A DNA stretch of 64,000 nt from Aliarcobacter butzleri (GCF_900187115.1 NZ_LT906455.1:682001-746000); one strand, 5' to 3'; shown: positions 27,720 to 37,784, numbered from the stretch's first letter. Made by a program: numbers and translations. The notes: generated from the letters alone by a model not told the origin.

Positions 27720-28118
27720 ATGAAACCAGCTTTTTCTTTACTTGAATTGATTTTTGCCATAGTTGTTTTAGGAATTATAGTATCTGTAGCTGTTCCAAAG
27801 TTTTTAGATACTAGAGATAGTGCTTTAGTATCAACTATAAAAAGGGATGTAAATACAGCTATAAATTCTATACAAAGTTACTATTTATTAAATCAAAAAA
27901 TAGAAAAGCTAACAGATGCTATGGAAATAAGTGATTCAAATTGGAAAGTAGAAGATTTGAAATTAACTGATAAAAACTCTTGTTTAACTATTGAAGTAAA
28001 AACATCTTCAAATGAAACAAAAAACATCGAATTAGTTGTTGATTCTACAAAAGAGACAACAATATGCAAAAAATTAAGAGATGCAGGATTAGTATCTAAA
28101 AGTGTAGAGTTATATTAG
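27720..28118 (+). CDS. Type II/IV pseudopilin-like protein with N-terminal methylation motif
   Basis: 132 residues. It begins MKPAFSLLELIFAIVVLGII: a short leader, a prepilin peptidase site before Phe5, Glu at position +5 and a hydrophobic helix, as in type IV pilins and type II secretion pseudopilins. The rest is a small globular domain with two cysteines (in SCLTIE and TICKKL) that may form a disulfide. It is a single gene between the glycan operon and a convergent ligase gene. Its secretion partner genes are not in this window. Confidence 0.85.
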   Translation: MKPAFSLLELIFAIVVLGIIVSVAVPKFLDTRDSALVSTIKRDVNTAINSIQSYYLLNQKIEKLTDAMEISDSNWKVEDLKLTDKNSCLTIEVKTSSNETKNIELVVDSTKETTICKKLRDAGLVSKSVELY

Positions 28119-28121
28119 ATT

Positions 28122-28922
28122 TTATTCTTCTTTTCTAACTCTTAAAAATGAAGCAAATTTTGGTTTGTTATTTTTTGTTAAACCATAATATTTAAAAGTT
28201 ACAATATCTCCAATTTTTGGTGGATTTTCTCTATCTTTATTTGTAAAACCATTTCCTAAATTAAAAGTTATTCCATCTTTTTGTTTTATAACTAAACTTT
28301 TAAATTTTCCATTTTTATAGTTATGAGAAATCACAACTCCTTCTTCATCAAAAAAAGTTTTTACTTTGAGTATATTTGAGTTTCGTCCTTCTTGATATTC
28401 CAAAAATGGATTTTTTATCATAACTCCTTCAGCTTGTTTTTTTAACATTTGATTTAAAAATTTATCTAAATGCTCTTTATCTTTACAAACTATTTGAGGA
28501 ATGATTTTAATAAAATTATTTGGATTTATTTTTAGCCAATCTTCTAGTCTTTTTAGTCTTGTGTCAAAATCACCTTTTGTATTAGGAACTTCAAAAATAT
28601 TATAAGTTATTTTCTCCCAAGCTTTCGAAGGTTTTGTATCTAAAACTATACTTTGAATATTTTCAAAATCATTCACTTTTGTATAAAGTTCACCATCAAG
28701 TTCAAACGGTGGAAGATTTTGTATAAACCAACTTGGTGCATAAATTTTATTACCATTTTTGCTTAAGAGTTCTTTACCATTCCAATAAGCTCTTATTCCA
28801 TCTAGTTTTTCACTCATATACCAGTTATTTATGTTGTCTTTTTTTTCATCATAAATATTTGCTTTTTGTAGTTCAAAAGAAAATCCATAAATTGCAAGAA
28901 AAAAATATAATAAAAGTTTCAT
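28122..28922 (-). CDS. ATP-dependent DNA ligase with signal peptide (small, ligA-like)
   Basis: The open frame reaches 28976, but the ATG at 28922 gives a clean signal peptide (MKLLLYFFLAIYGFS), so I choose it: 266 residues. The nucleotidyltransferase domain carries the adenylated lysine motif EKLDGIR (Lys39), then FELDGELY and EGVMIKNP, and an OB domain ends with GDIVTFKYYGLT. It seals nicks using ATP. This small exported type, as in Haemophilus and Campylobacter, is proposed to work in the periplasm, perhaps on DNA taken up. It is convergent with the pseudopilin gene, whose stop lies four bases away. Confidence 0.88.
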   Translation of the reverse strand: MKLLLYFFLAIYGFSFELQKANIYDEKKDNINNWYMSEKLDGIRAYWNGKELLSKNGNKIYAPSWFIQNLPPFELDGELYTKVNDFENIQSIVLDTKPSKAWEKITYNIFEVPNTKGDFDTRLKRLEDWLKINPNNFIKIIPQIVCKDKEHLDKFLNQMLKKQAEGVMIKNPFLEYQEGRNSNILKVKTFFDEEGVVISHNYKNGKFKSLVIKQKDGITFNLGNGFTNKDRENPPKIGDIVTFKYYGLTKNNKPKFASFLRVRKEE

Positions 28923-29040
28923 AATTAAACCACCAAATAAATTTATTATATTTTTAATATTCTTAAAAAACATCATAAAACCCTAATAAATATTTGGTTA
29001 AAATAGATCGCTTTTCACAAATATTATATAAGGACTTACT

Positions 29041-29598
29041 TTGAGTGAAAAAAATGTGTTAGATGAAAATAGCAAAAATATATTACTTGATAGCATAAGA
29101 ACTATAAATGATTATCCAAAACCTGGAATTATTTTCAAAGATATCACTACTTTATTGAATAATAAAAATGCATTTAATCTTTTAATGGACCATTTAGAAG
29201 AAAGATACAAATCATATAATTTAGACTATATTGCAGGAGTTGAAGCAAGAGGTTTTTTCTTTGCTTCTGCACTTGCTAGTAGATTGAAAATTGGTTTTGT
29301 TCCAGTTAGAAAAAAAGGAAAATTACCAAGTACAACAATCTGTGAGAAATATGAATTAGAGTATGGTTTTAGTGAAGTTGAACTTCATCTTGATGCTTTT
29401 AATAATGAAAAGAATGTAAATGTTTTGTTGATTGATGATATTATTGTTAGTGGTGGTACAGCTTATGCGGCTGCTAATTTAATAAAAAAATTGAATGTAA
29501 ATTTAGTTGAATCATGTTTTTTGATGAATATTGCTATTTTAGATGGTGCAAAAAAATTAAGTGAAATATCACCAGTTTATTGTGTATTAGAAATTTGA
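29041..29598 (+). CDS. apt: Adenine phosphoribosyltransferase
   Basis: 185 residues. Type I PRTase motifs: [28 protein letters not shown], and the PRPP loop [16 protein letters not shown] (128-143). It salvages adenine to AMP with PRPP. The TTG start at 29041 follows AAGGACTTAC. It is divergent from the ligase gene and 16 bases ahead of trpB. Confidence 0.93.
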   Translation: MSEKNVLDENSKNILLDSIRTINDYPKPGIIFKDITTLLNNKNAFNLLMDHLEERYKSYNLDYIAGVEARGFFFASALASRLKIGFVPVRKKGKLPSTTICEKYELEYGFSEVELHLDAFNNEKNVNVLLIDDIIVSGGTAYAAANLIKKLNVNLVESCFLMNIAILDGAKKLSEISPVYCVLEI

Positions 29599-29614
29599 AA
29601 AAAGAAGAAAAAAA

Positions 29615-30823
29615 ATGAGTAATTATATTCCAAAACCTAGTATTTTTGACCCAGATGAAAAAGGTCAATTTGGTATTTTTGGTGGACAATATGTTCCTGA
29701 AACTTTGATGCCAATTTTAAAAGACTTAGAACTTGCATATAAAAAATATAGATTTGATAAAGAGTTTTGGGCAGAGGTTAATGCTTTATTAAAAGATTAT
29801 GTAGGTAGAGAAAATCCATTATATTTTGCTTCAAATATAAGTAAAGAGTTAGATGCAAAAATTTATTTAAAAAGAGAAGATTTAAATCATACTGGTGCTC
29901 ATAAAGTAAATAATGTAATAGCTCAAGGTCTATTAGCAAAAAGAATGGGTAAAACAAAAGTAATTGCAGAAACAGGGGCTGGACAACATGGTGTTGCAAC
30001 TGCAACAATTGCAGCACTCATGGGACTTGAATGTACTATTTTTATGGGTGCAAAAGATGTTGAAAGACAAGAACTAAATGTTTTTAGAATGAAACTTTTA
30101 GGAGCAAAAGTTATTTCAGTTCAAAGTGGAAGTAAGACTTTAAAAGATGCTATGAATGATGCAATAAGATATTGGGTTACAAATGCACGAGATACTTTTT
30201 ATATAATTGGTACAGTTGCTGGCCCTCACCCATATCCTATGATGGTGCGAGATTTCCAATCAATTATTGGTTATGAATCAAGAAAACAGATTTTAGAAAA
30301 AGAGGAAAAACTTCCTGATTATGTAGTTGCATGTATTGGTGGTGGCTCAAATGCTATTGGTATGTTTTCTCACTTTTTAGAAGATAAAGATGTAAGATGT
30401 ATTGGAATTGAAGCAGGTGGATTAGGAATTGATACTAATAAACATGGATGTTCTTTAGAAAAAGGAACTCCAGGAATTCTTCATGGTCAATGCTCATATT
30501 TGCTTCAAGATGAAGATGGACAAGTTTTAGAAGCACATAGTATGAGTGCAGGTCTTGATTATCCAGGAATTGGTCCAGAACACTCTTTTCATAAAGATAA
30601 TAAATCAATAAGTTATGATTCAATTACAGATCAAGAAGCTTTAGATGCTTTTGTTTGGTTAAGTAGACGTGAGGGAATTATTCCAGCATTTGAATCAGCG
30701 CACGCAATTGCATATTTGAATAAAGCAAAAGAGAAAATAAAAGGGAAAACAGTTATTGTTTGTTTATCTGGTAGGGGAGATAAAGATATGATTCAAGCAA
30801 AAAGTTTGCTGAATTTTAATTAA
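29615..30823 (+). CDS. trpB: Tryptophan synthase beta chain
   Basis: 402 residues, standard TrpB length. The PLP lysine is Lys97 in [11 protein letters not shown], and [12 protein letters not shown] binds the cofactor phosphate. It makes tryptophan from indole and serine and normally pairs with TrpA. No trpA or other trp gene is in this window, so its partner is encoded elsewhere. It is placed between apt and a DedA gene with short gaps, so it is probably co-transcribed with them. Confidence 0.93.
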   Translation: MSNYIPKPSIFDPDEKGQFGIFGGQYVPETLMPILKDLELAYKKYRFDKEFWAEVNALLKDYVGRENPLYFASNISKELDAKIYLKREDLNHTGAHKVNNVIAQGLLAKRMGKTKVIAETGAGQHGVATATIAALMGLECTIFMGAKDVERQELNVFRMKLLGAKVISVQSGSKTLKDAMNDAIRYWVTNARDTFYIIGTVAGPHPYPMMVRDFQSIIGYESRKQILEKEEKLPDYVVACIGGGSNAIGMFSHFLEDKDVRCIGIEAGGLGIDTNKHGCSLEKGTPGILHGQCSYLLQDEDGQVLEAHSMSAGLDYPGIGPEHSFHKDNKSISYDSITDQEALDAFVWLSRREGIIPAFESAHAIAYLNKAKEKIKGKTVIVCLSGRGDKDMIQAKSLLNFN

Positions 30824-30840
30824 AAAAAGGAATATTTTAT

Positions 30841-31542
30841 ATGAAAGAGCTCTTTAGAAAAATCCAACCCTATTCAGGAAAAATATTTGCAGTATTCCTT
30901 ATATTGTTTATGTCTTTTTTAATATATAGTTTATCTCAAGCACCAGTTGAAGGAATTGATGAGAAATTCAAATATTTACTAGAAAAGCATGGATATATAA
31001 TACTTTTTGTTTGGGGAATGCTTGAGGGTGAAGCTGGGCTTGTTATGGCAGGATTATTAGCTCATAAAGAGATGATGAATTTGTATTTGGCTATATTTGT
31101 TGCAGGTTTTGGTGGGTTTGCAGGTGATCAAGTATATTTTTACATAGGAAGATTTAATAAAGAGTCTGTTCATAGAAAATTTAGAGGGCAAAGAAGAAAA
31201 TTTGCATTTGCGCACCTTTTGTTAAAAAGGCATGGTTGGCCTATTATTTTTATTCAAAGATATATGTATGGAATGAGAACAATAATTCCTATTTCAATAG
31301 GATTAACAAGATATGATGCTAGAAAGTTCGCCTTTATAAATCTAATCTCAGCTTGGTGTTGGGCTGCTCTTACAATAGTGCCGGTTTGGTATTTTGGAGA
31401 ACAAATTATGATTGTATTACATTGGGCAAAACAACACTGGTATATGGCAATTCCTATTGCAGTTGTAGTTGGAGGAAGCATTGTTTACTATTTTCATAAA
31501 GCAACACAAAAAGTTGAAAAAAGGATGAGACATGAAAATTAA
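30841..31542 (+). CDS. DedA/SNARE-associated family membrane protein
   Basis: 233 residues. An N-terminal membrane helix is followed by a DedA core: VWGMLEGEAGLVMAGLLAH, GFGGFAGDQVYFYIGRF, then FAHLLLKRHGWPIIFIQRYMYGMR and the conserved Arg region RTIIPISIGLTRY. DedA proteins are inner-membrane proteins, some of which recycle lipid carriers such as undecaprenyl phosphate. The end overlaps pepA by 11 bases. Confidence 0.88.
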   Translation: MKELFRKIQPYSGKIFAVFLILFMSFLIYSLSQAPVEGIDEKFKYLLEKHGYIILFVWGMLEGEAGLVMAGLLAHKEMMNLYLAIFVAGFGGFAGDQVYFYIGRFNKESVHRKFRGQRRKFAFAHLLLKRHGWPIIFIQRYMYGMRTIIPISIGLTRYDARKFAFINLISAWCWAALTIVPVWYFGEQIMIVLHWAKQHWYMAIPIAVVVGGSIVYYFHKATQKVEKRMRHEN

Positions 31543-32944
31543 TATTGTTGAAATAAATAAAAAAAAGAGTTTTGATACAGAAATAATTTTTGTAAAAGAT
31601 ATTGAAACTTTAAAAGAAGACAAAGAAATATTAGAAATTTTAGAGTTTAAAGCAAAAGATGAAAGTTGTGTATTATTAGCTGAATCAAAAAAGATATATG
31701 TTGGATATGAAGAATCTTCTTATGATAGTTTAGCAATTGCAATTGCAACGGCAATTAAAAAATTAAAATCAACAAAATTTAAAAGTGCAAAAATAACTTT
31801 AGATAAATGTTTAGAAGATAATTTTAATGCTTTAGTTGAAGGAGCACTTTTAGGTCAATATGCATTTGATGAATACAAAAGTGAAAAAGAGACAAAAAAG
31901 ATTGAATTAAGTTTTGTTGTTGAAAAGAAAAATTCTAAATTAGAAGATATTTTAAAAGAATCAACAATAATTTCAAAAGCTGTAAATAAAGCAAGAGATA
32001 TGGTAAATAGTGCACCAGCTGATTTTTATCCACAAATTATGGCACAAATGGCACAAAAATTAGCGCAAGATGTAGATATATCTTGCGAAGTTCATGGTGA
32101 AAGTTATTTAGAAAAACATAAAATGATGGCAATGCATAGTGTTGGAAGAGCCTCAGTTCACGAATCAAAACTTATTCACTTAACATATAAACCAAAAAAA
32201 GCAAAACACAAAATAGTACTTGTTGGTAAAGGCTTAACTTATGATTCAGGTGGTTTATCTTTAAAACCAAGTGATTTTATGGTTACAATGAAAGCAGATA
32301 AATCAGGAGCTTGTGCAGTATTAGCAACTATTTGGGCTATTGCTAAACTTGAACTTCCTATTGAAGTTCATGCTATTTTAGGTGCAGTTGAAAATATGAT
32401 TGGTGGAAATGCTTATAAACCAGATGATATACTAAAAGCTAAAAATGGTAAAACAATAGAAGTAAGAAACACTGATGCTGAAGGAAGACTTGTTCTTGCT
32501 GATTGTTTATGTTATGCTCAAGATGAAATCAAAAATATTGATTATATATTTGATTATGCAACTTTAACAGGAGCTTGTGTTGTTGGAGTTGGTGAATATA
32601 CAACTGGAGTTATGGGAAATTGTGAGATTTTAAAAAGAAAAGCGGTTTCTAGTGCTTTAGATGCAGGAGAATATGCAACTGCACTTGATTTTAATAGATA
32701 TTTGAAAAAGTGTATAAAATCAGAGATTGCAGATATTTGTAATGTTGCAAATACTAGATATGGTGGAGCAATAACAGCTGGAATGTTTTTAGATAATTTT
32801 ATATATGAAGAAAATAAAAATAAATGGATACATTTTGATATAGCAGGTCCTGCATATGTTGAGAAAGCTTGGGGATACAATCCTTATGGAGCAAGTGGTA
32901 TAGGTGTTAGAACAACTATAAAACTTTTACAAAATCTATTATAA
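31532..32944 (+). CDS. pepA: Leucyl aminopeptidase, M17 family
   Basis: 470 residues. The dimetal site is visible: GKGLTYDSGGLSLKP (Lys233, Asp238), MKADKSGA and the signature NTDAEGRL (313-320). It removes N-terminal residues from peptides in the cytoplasm. The N-terminal domain is the small non-catalytic M17 domain. A hairpin lies just after the stop. Confidence 0.93.
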   Translation: MKINIVEINKKKSFDTEIIFVKDIETLKEDKEILEILEFKAKDESCVLLAESKKIYVGYEESSYDSLAIAIATAIKKLKSTKFKSAKITLDKCLEDNFNALVEGALLGQYAFDEYKSEKETKKIELSFVVEKKNSKLEDILKESTIISKAVNKARDMVNSAPADFYPQIMAQMAQKLAQDVDISCEVHGESYLEKHKMMAMHSVGRASVHESKLIHLTYKPKKAKHKIVLVGKGLTYDSGGLSLKPSDFMVTMKADKSGACAVLATIWAIAKLELPIEVHAILGAVENMIGGNAYKPDDILKAKNGKTIEVRNTDAEGRLVLADCLCYAQDEIKNIDYIFDYATLTGACVVGVGEYTTGVMGNCEILKRKAVSSALDAGEYATALDFNRYLKKCIKSEIADICNVANTRYGGAITAGMFLDNFIYEENKNKWIHFDIAGPAYVEKAWGYNPYGASGIGVRTTIKLLQNLL

Positions 32945-32947
32945 AAA

Positions 32948-32968
32948 GTAGGAAGATTCTCTTCCTAC
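32948..32968. terminator. Hairpin between convergent pepA and tonB
   Basis: Nine-base stem GTAGGAAGA/TCTTCCTAC with a TTC loop. On the - strand it is followed by a T run (complement of the AAAAA at 32943-32947), so it best serves the tonB-side transcript and may serve both. Confidence 0.7.
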
Positions 32969-32971
32969 ATA

Positions 32972-33655
32972 TTAGTTTATCGAGTAGTCTATTGGAATAG
33001 TAACATTCCAAACACTTTTTTTCAATTCTTCTGGAATCTCATCAAAATTACTTATTTTAATTAACAGTTCAATAGATGCTTCATCTAATTTTGCAAATGA
33101 AGATTTTCCTAAAACTTTAACATTTCTAATTTCTCCACTTTTTAAAATATCGAAATTAACATTTACTTTTCCAGTTTGATTTAATCTTTTCGCAGCTTTT
33201 GGATAAATTTTATTTTTTTCAATTGTTGCTCTTACTTTTGCTAAATATTTTGTTTCAATAGTATCGATTTGATTTTGATTAATACTTGGAGCTGATACTT
33301 CTTCTTTTGGTGGTGTTTTTGTTGGAGGAGGAACAGCTGCAACAACTTCAGTAACTTCTTCTTTTTGAACAATTTTTTCTACAGGTTTTTTATGCTCTTT
33401 TTTTGGTTTTTCAGGTTTATTTTTTACTGGTTTTGGTTTCTCTATTACAGGTTGAGGTTCAACTATTGGCTCAGGAGTTGGTTCAACAACTGGCTGAGGC
33501 TCAACAATAGATACACTATTTAGTGATATCTTTGTAACTATTTCCTCTTTTGCTGGAGGTGTAATTAACATATCAGCAAAAACAAAAAATAGAAAAAAAG
33601 CTGCAATAAAATATACACCACTTGTAATAAAAAAAGAATTTAAATATCTGTTCAT
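32972..33655 (-). CDS. tonB: TonB energy transducer
   Basis: 227 residues. One N-terminal membrane anchor (about residues 9-31), a long Pro/Glu/Lys-rich periplasm-spanning region (about 50-120, repeated EPQP/PKPV units), and a C-terminal TonB domain with TGKVNVNFDILKSGEIRNVKVLGKS. It carries proton-motive energy from ExbBD to outer-membrane receptors, two of which lie in this window. Last gene of exbB-exbD-tonB. Confidence 0.92.
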   Translation of the reverse strand: MNRYLNSFFITSGVYFIAAFFLFFVFADMLITPPAKEEIVTKISLNSVSIVEPQPVVEPTPEPIVEPQPVIEKPKPVKNKPEKPKKEHKKPVEKIVQKEEVTEVVAAVPPPTKTPPKEEVSAPSINQNQIDTIETKYLAKVRATIEKNKIYPKAAKRLNQTGKVNVNFDILKSGEIRNVKVLGKSSFAKLDEASIELLIKISNFDEIPEELKKSVWNVTIPIDYSIN

Positions 33656-33662
33656 TTTCTCA

Positions 33663-34040
33663 TCACTTTTTTGTTACTATTGACACATTAGAGTAATTAT
33701 TCTTTTTTAGCATATCAAGTACTTGTACAAATGATTCAAATCTTGTATTTTTATCTGTATTTATGTGAATTGGTGTTTCTACAGTTTTTTGTAAAATTTC
33801 ACTTTCAATACTTTCCAAAGTAGCAGGTTTGTCTTCGATCATCAATTGTCCATCTTCTTGAATTACAATAATTACTTCTTTGTCAGGTTTTAAATTATCC
33901 GCATTTGAAGCATTTGGTAATGAAATTGGAATAATACCTCTTGTAATAAAAGTTGAAGTTAATAAAACTATAGCTAAAAGTACAAGTAATACATCAATAA
34001 ATGGAATAACATTTATTGAATCATATTTCTTCAGCTTCAT
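33663..34040 (-). CDS. exbD: ExbD biopolymer transport protein
   Basis: I place the start at ATG 34040, which has GGAGAG about 8 bases upstream, rather than the longer frame to 34064; this gives 125 residues. A single membrane helix contains the proton-path Asp in INVIPFIDVLLVLLAIVLLT, and a periplasmic domain follows. It overlaps the end of exbB by about 20 bases, so the two are translationally coupled. With ExbB it forms the motor driving TonB. Confidence 0.92.
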   Translation of the reverse strand: MKLKKYDSINVIPFIDVLLVLLAIVLLTSTFITRGIIPISLPNASNADNLKPDKEVIIVIQEDGQLMIEDKPATLESIESEILQKTVETPIHINTDKNTRFESFVQVLDMLKKNNYSNVSIVTKK

Positions 34041-34449
34041 ATAAACTCTCCGTAACTTCAACATATCTACTTAAGATATTATAAAATACCATAGAAATAA
34101 TTGCAACAACAAGACCAACAGCAGTTGCTTTTAATGCTAATGCTAAAGATTCCATAATTTTTGCAGCTTCTATGTCACCATTTCCCATATTCATAAACGT
34201 AAGCATAATTGCTAAAACAGTTCCTAATAAACCGATATAAGGTGAATTAGAAGCAATAGTACCAATAATTGTTAAATGTTTTGTTAGTGCGATATCTAAA
34301 TGTTTTTTGTTTTTATAAGATTTTATATCTATATTCTTATAAAATATAATTCTTTCAATAAAAAAGAAAACAGCTATAAAGCTCATAATTACAAGTAAAA
34401 CGATAACTCCATAGTCAACTAAATGTTGTAACGTTTCAATATTTTCCAT
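34021..34449 (-). CDS. exbB: ExbB proton channel component
   Basis: The ATG at 34449 is chosen (AAGGA 8 bases upstream; MENIETLQHLVDYG), giving 142 residues. Three membrane helices with the MotA/TolQ/ExbB pattern: IGTIASNSPYIGLLGTVLAIM and LALALKATAVGLVVAIISMVFYN. It is the short ExbB type common in Campylobacterota. It lies downstream of a Fur-box-like palindrome. Confidence 0.92.
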   Translation of the reverse strand: MENIETLQHLVDYGVIVLLVIMSFIAVFFFIERIIFYKNIDIKSYKNKKHLDIALTKHLTIIGTIASNSPYIGLLGTVLAIMLTFMNMGNGDIEAAKIMESLALALKATAVGLVVAIISMVFYNILSRYVEVTESLYEAEEI

Positions 34450-34487
34450 ATGCGTCCTTAAAAAAATTTCTGTTATTATAGTCATAT

Positions 34488-34507
34488 AGTGATAATAATT
34501 ATCTTAA
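34488..34507. promoter_or_regulatory. Fur-box-like palindrome between exbB and tolC-like gene
   Basis: GATAATAATTATC at 34491-34503 is nearly self-complementary and fits the GATAATNATTATC core. It sits about 40 bases before exbB and about 100 before the tolC-like gene. The same 13-mer recurs at 39920-39932. Confidence 0.65.
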
Positions 34508-34606
34508 TTGTAAGAAAAAATTAAAAATTTGTTAAATAATCATTAAAACAGATTGTGTAGAATTTCATCAATAAATTTTCACTAATTATAACTTAAGGAA
34601 AGAAAT

Positions 34607-35821
34607 TTGCGTAAAATAATAGTATGCTCTTTATTTTGTAGCCTAGCTTTTGCAAATAATTTAGATCTTTTGCAAAAAGACAAAAAAGAGTCAAGAGAAC
34701 TTGAAAAACAGTATATAGAATCAAGTTATGAAAGCTTAAAAAATGATTGGATAGGTTCAATAGATTTTAGTTCAGGTTTATCACAAACTCACTCTTTTTC
34801 AGATGAAAGTGATAAAAATAAAAGTAATAAATTTGGAAAATCTGCATCAATAGGATTTACACAAAGTATTTATGAATCAGGAGGAATAGAGTTTACTATT
34901 CAATATGCAAAAGATAAATTTAAATATGATTTATTGTCTTGGGAAAATCAAAATTCCCAAATTTTGCAATCTATGTATGATACTTTGTTAGAAATTACTA
35001 AATTAAAATTTCAAATAATTCAAGGTAAATACCAACTTGAAAATAAAGATATAGAGTTAATTATAAAAAAAATACAATATGAAGCTGGAAAAACTGATAT
35101 TGTTGAGTTAAATAATGCAGTTATGAGTAAAAATACTCAAATAAAAAATAATATAGCTTTAGAAAATTCTTTAAAAGATAAAGAGTTTGAATTATCAAAA
35201 TATACAGATTTAAAATATGATGAGATAGAAATATTGGATTTTAATAATGTCTCAAAAGAGGATTTTATAAATCAAAATTTAGATATTTTACAAGAAGATT
35301 CAAAAGTAGAGATGTTAAATACGAATTATAAAAAAATGAAAACAAACTATTTACCAAAAGTTGCATTATCTACAAAAGCAAGTTATAGTAATTCAGATGA
35401 AAAAGAAAATATTATGATAAGAGATACTAACAAAGATGATGCTCAATCAAGTGCTAGTTTGACTCTATCTATGCCTTTATACGATTATAATAAATCAAAT
35501 AAACTTCAAGAAGCAAAGTTAAACTATTTAAAACAAAAAAGTAGTGTGAATGATTTAAAAAATGAAATAGCTTATGATTATGAGCAAATTTTAAATCAAA
35601 TAAATACATATGAAAAACAAAATAAAACAATTGCTGAAAATATTAGACTATATGATGATTTAATTGCTGCAAATAAAATATCAAATGAAGCAGGAATGAC
35701 TTCTGTTTATGATTTAGATATTTTAAGAAATACAAAACAGATAAATGAATATGATTTAATAATAAATGATATTAACATTAAATTACAATATTCAAAACTA
35801 TATTTTAAAATCAAAGGGTAA
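34607..35821 (+). CDS. TolC-family outer-membrane efflux protein
   Basis: 404 residues. A signal peptide MRKIIVCSLFCSLAFA is followed by two repeats of alternating beta strand and long coiled-coil helices typical of OEP proteins (e.g. MPLYDYNKSNKLQEAKLNYL near residue 290). It forms the outer channel for the MacA/MacB genes that follow. The TTG start at 34607 has AAGGAAAG 5-12 bases upstream. The 5' region shares the Fur-like box with exbB. Confidence 0.85.
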   Translation: MRKIIVCSLFCSLAFANNLDLLQKDKKESRELEKQYIESSYESLKNDWIGSIDFSSGLSQTHSFSDESDKNKSNKFGKSASIGFTQSIYESGGIEFTIQYAKDKFKYDLLSWENQNSQILQSMYDTLLEITKLKFQIIQGKYQLENKDIELIIKKIQYEAGKTDIVELNNAVMSKNTQIKNNIALENSLKDKEFELSKYTDLKYDEIEILDFNNVSKEDFINQNLDILQEDSKVEMLNTNYKKMKTNYLPKVALSTKASYSNSDEKENIMIRDTNKDDAQSSASLTLSMPLYDYNKSNKLQEAKLNYLKQKSSVNDLKNEIAYDYEQILNQINTYEKQNKTIAENIRLYDDLIAANKISNEAGMTSVYDLDILRNTKQINEYDLIINDINIKLQYSKLYFKIKG

Positions 35822-35827
35822 GATAAA

Positions 35828-37090
35828 ATGCAAAATAAAGATTTATTAGAAGAGTTAGAGTCTTTTAGTAGTAAGAAAAGAATAAATAGAAAATTAATTT
35901 ATATAGCCACTGCTATTGTTTCATTTTTAGCTATTGTTTTATTTTTTATATTTAATGGAAATGATAAATCAAATAAAATTGAATATATTACAAAAAAAGT
36001 AACACAAGGTGATTTAAGTGTAGTTGTAAGCACAACAGGAAATTTAAATCCAACAAATAGTGTTGAAATAGGGATTGAAGTTTCAGGTACTTTAAAAGAG
36101 ATTTTTGTTGATTTTAATGATGAAGTAAAAGCTGGACAAATTTTAGCAAAAATTGATACAGTTAAACTTCAATCTCAAGTTGATAGTTCAACAGCAGCTT
36201 TAGCAATAGCAGTTGCAAATCAAAAAGAGAGCCAAGTATTATTAAACAATAAAAAAACACTTTATGATAGAACTTTGAATATGTATAAAAATTCAGGTGG
36301 CAAATATCCTTCAAAGAATGAATTAGATGATACAAGATTTTCTTATGAAGCTGCAATAGAGTCTTTAGAAGCTGCAAAAGCAAAAGTTCTTCAATCTCAA
36401 TCAAATTTAAAAACGGATAAACAAAATCTTGAAAAAGCTTCAGTTAAATCTTCAATTGATGGAATTGTATTAAATAGAGAAGTTGAAGTTGGACAAACTT
36501 TAGCAGCAACTATGTCTGCTCCAAAGTTATTTACAATAGCAAAAGATTTGACAAATATGGATTTGATTGTAAGTATTGATGAAGCTGATGTTGCTGATAT
36601 AAAAAAAGATTTACCTGTGACATTTACTGTTGATGCGTATCCTAATAAAGTATTTAATGGAAAAGTTAAACAAGTAAGGCTAAATCCAGTCGATACAAAT
36701 GGAGTTGTAACTTATGAAACTGTTGTTTCTGTTGATAATGAAGATTTACTTTTAAAACCAGGTATGACAGCAACTGCAAAAATTATTACAAAAGAGAGTA
36801 AAAATAAACTTCTTATTCCAAATGGAGCATTAAGATTTAAGCCAAAAATGCAAGAGCAAAAAAATGGTGGTGTAAATTTAGTTGGACCAAATATGAATAG
36901 ACCTGCAAATGTTGCAAGAGATTTGAGTAAAAAAGAGTTAGCTCCTATATTTATTTTAGAAAATAATCAACCAAAAAGAGTTATGGTAAAAGTTTTGGAT
37001 AGTGATGGAAAATTAACTTCAATAGAATCAGAAGAACTAAAAGTAGATGATGAGGTAATAATTTCGCAAAAGAGTGATGATGGAAAATAG
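35828..37090 (+). CDS. macA: MacA-like periplasmic adaptor (HlyD/RND fold)
   Basis: 420 residues. A membrane anchor near residues 25-45 is followed by a lipoyl half-motif (VEIGIEVSGTLKEIFVDFND), a coiled-coil hairpin about 110-195, the second lipoyl half (SSIDGIVLNREVEVGQTLA) and beta-barrel and membrane-proximal domains. It bridges the inner-membrane ABC pump and TolC. It overlaps the ATPase gene by 17 bases. Confidence 0.88.
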   Translation: MQNKDLLEELESFSSKKRINRKLIYIATAIVSFLAIVLFFIFNGNDKSNKIEYITKKVTQGDLSVVVSTTGNLNPTNSVEIGIEVSGTLKEIFVDFNDEVKAGQILAKIDTVKLQSQVDSSTAALAIAVANQKESQVLLNNKKTLYDRTLNMYKNSGGKYPSKNELDDTRFSYEAAIESLEAAKAKVLQSQSNLKTDKQNLEKASVKSSIDGIVLNREVEVGQTLAATMSAPKLFTIAKDLTNMDLIVSIDEADVADIKKDLPVTFTVDAYPNKVFNGKVKQVRLNPVDTNGVVTYETVVSVDNEDLLLKPGMTATAKIITKESKNKLLIPNGALRFKPKMQEQKNGGVNLVGPNMNRPANVARDLSKKELAPIFILENNQPKRVMVKVLDSDGKLTSIESEELKVDDEVIISQKSDDGK

Positions 37091-37784
37091 AAAAGTTATC
37101 ATAGAGTTTAAAAAGATTGTAAAAACCTATGGTTCTGGTGATACTCAAACTCACGCTTTAAATGGAGTAGATTTAAAAATATATGAAGGTGAATTTGTAG
37201 CAATAATGGGAGCTAGTGGAAGTGGAAAATCAACTTCTATGAATATGATAGGTTGTTTAGATAAACCAACTAGCGGAGAGTATCTGTTTAATGGAATAAA
37301 TGTAGAAAAACTAAATAGAAATCAAATGGCTTTGTTAAGAAGAAATTATTTAGGTTTTGTTTTTCAAGGCTTCAATCTTTTAGGAAGAACTTCTGCTTTA
37401 GAAAATGTTGAACTTCCTTTGATTTATAGAAAAATTCCAGCAAAACAAAGAGAAATTTTAGCTACTGAAGCTTTAGATAAAGTAGGATTAGGAAGTGTTA
37501 TAAAAAATACTCCAGCTGAACTTTCAGGTGGTCAACAACAACGTGTTGCAATAGCAAGAGCAATAGTGACAAATCCTTTAGTTTTACTTGCAGATGAACC
37601 AACAGGAAATCTTGATAGTATAAAAAGTGTAGAGATTATGAATTTATTAAAACAATTAAATAAAGAGTCTAATATTACGGTTATTATGGTAACTCACGAA
37701 GAAGAAATGGCTGCTTATGCAGATAGAATAATATATTTTAGAGATGGGCATATAGAAGATAGTTTAAAAAAAGGATATAAATAA
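37080..37784 (+). CDS. MacB-type ABC transporter ATPase subunit
   Basis: The open frame could begin at GTG 37074 or at the ATG codons 37077 and 37080; I use 37080, giving 234 residues. Walker A GASGSGKST, Q-loop FVFQGFNLLG, signature ELSGGQQQR and Walker B VLLADEPTGNLDS place it in the LolD/MacB group. Unlike E. coli MacB, ATPase and permease are separate genes here. One base overlaps the permease gene. Confidence 0.9.
   Translation: MENRKVIIEFKKIVKTYGSGDTQTHALNGVDLKIYEGEFVAIMGASGSGKSTSMNMIGCLDKPTSGEYLFNGINVEKLNRNQMALLRRNYLGFVFQGFNLLGRTSALENVELPLIYRKIPAKQREILATEALDKVGLGSVIKNTPAELSGGQQQRVAIARAIVTNPLVLLADEPTGNLDSIKSVEIMNLLKQLNKESNITVIMVTHEEEMAAYADRIIYFRDGHIEDSLKKGYK

Noticed and set aside
29615-30823. 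A trp operon
   Set aside because: Only trpB is present; neighbours are apt and a DedA gene.
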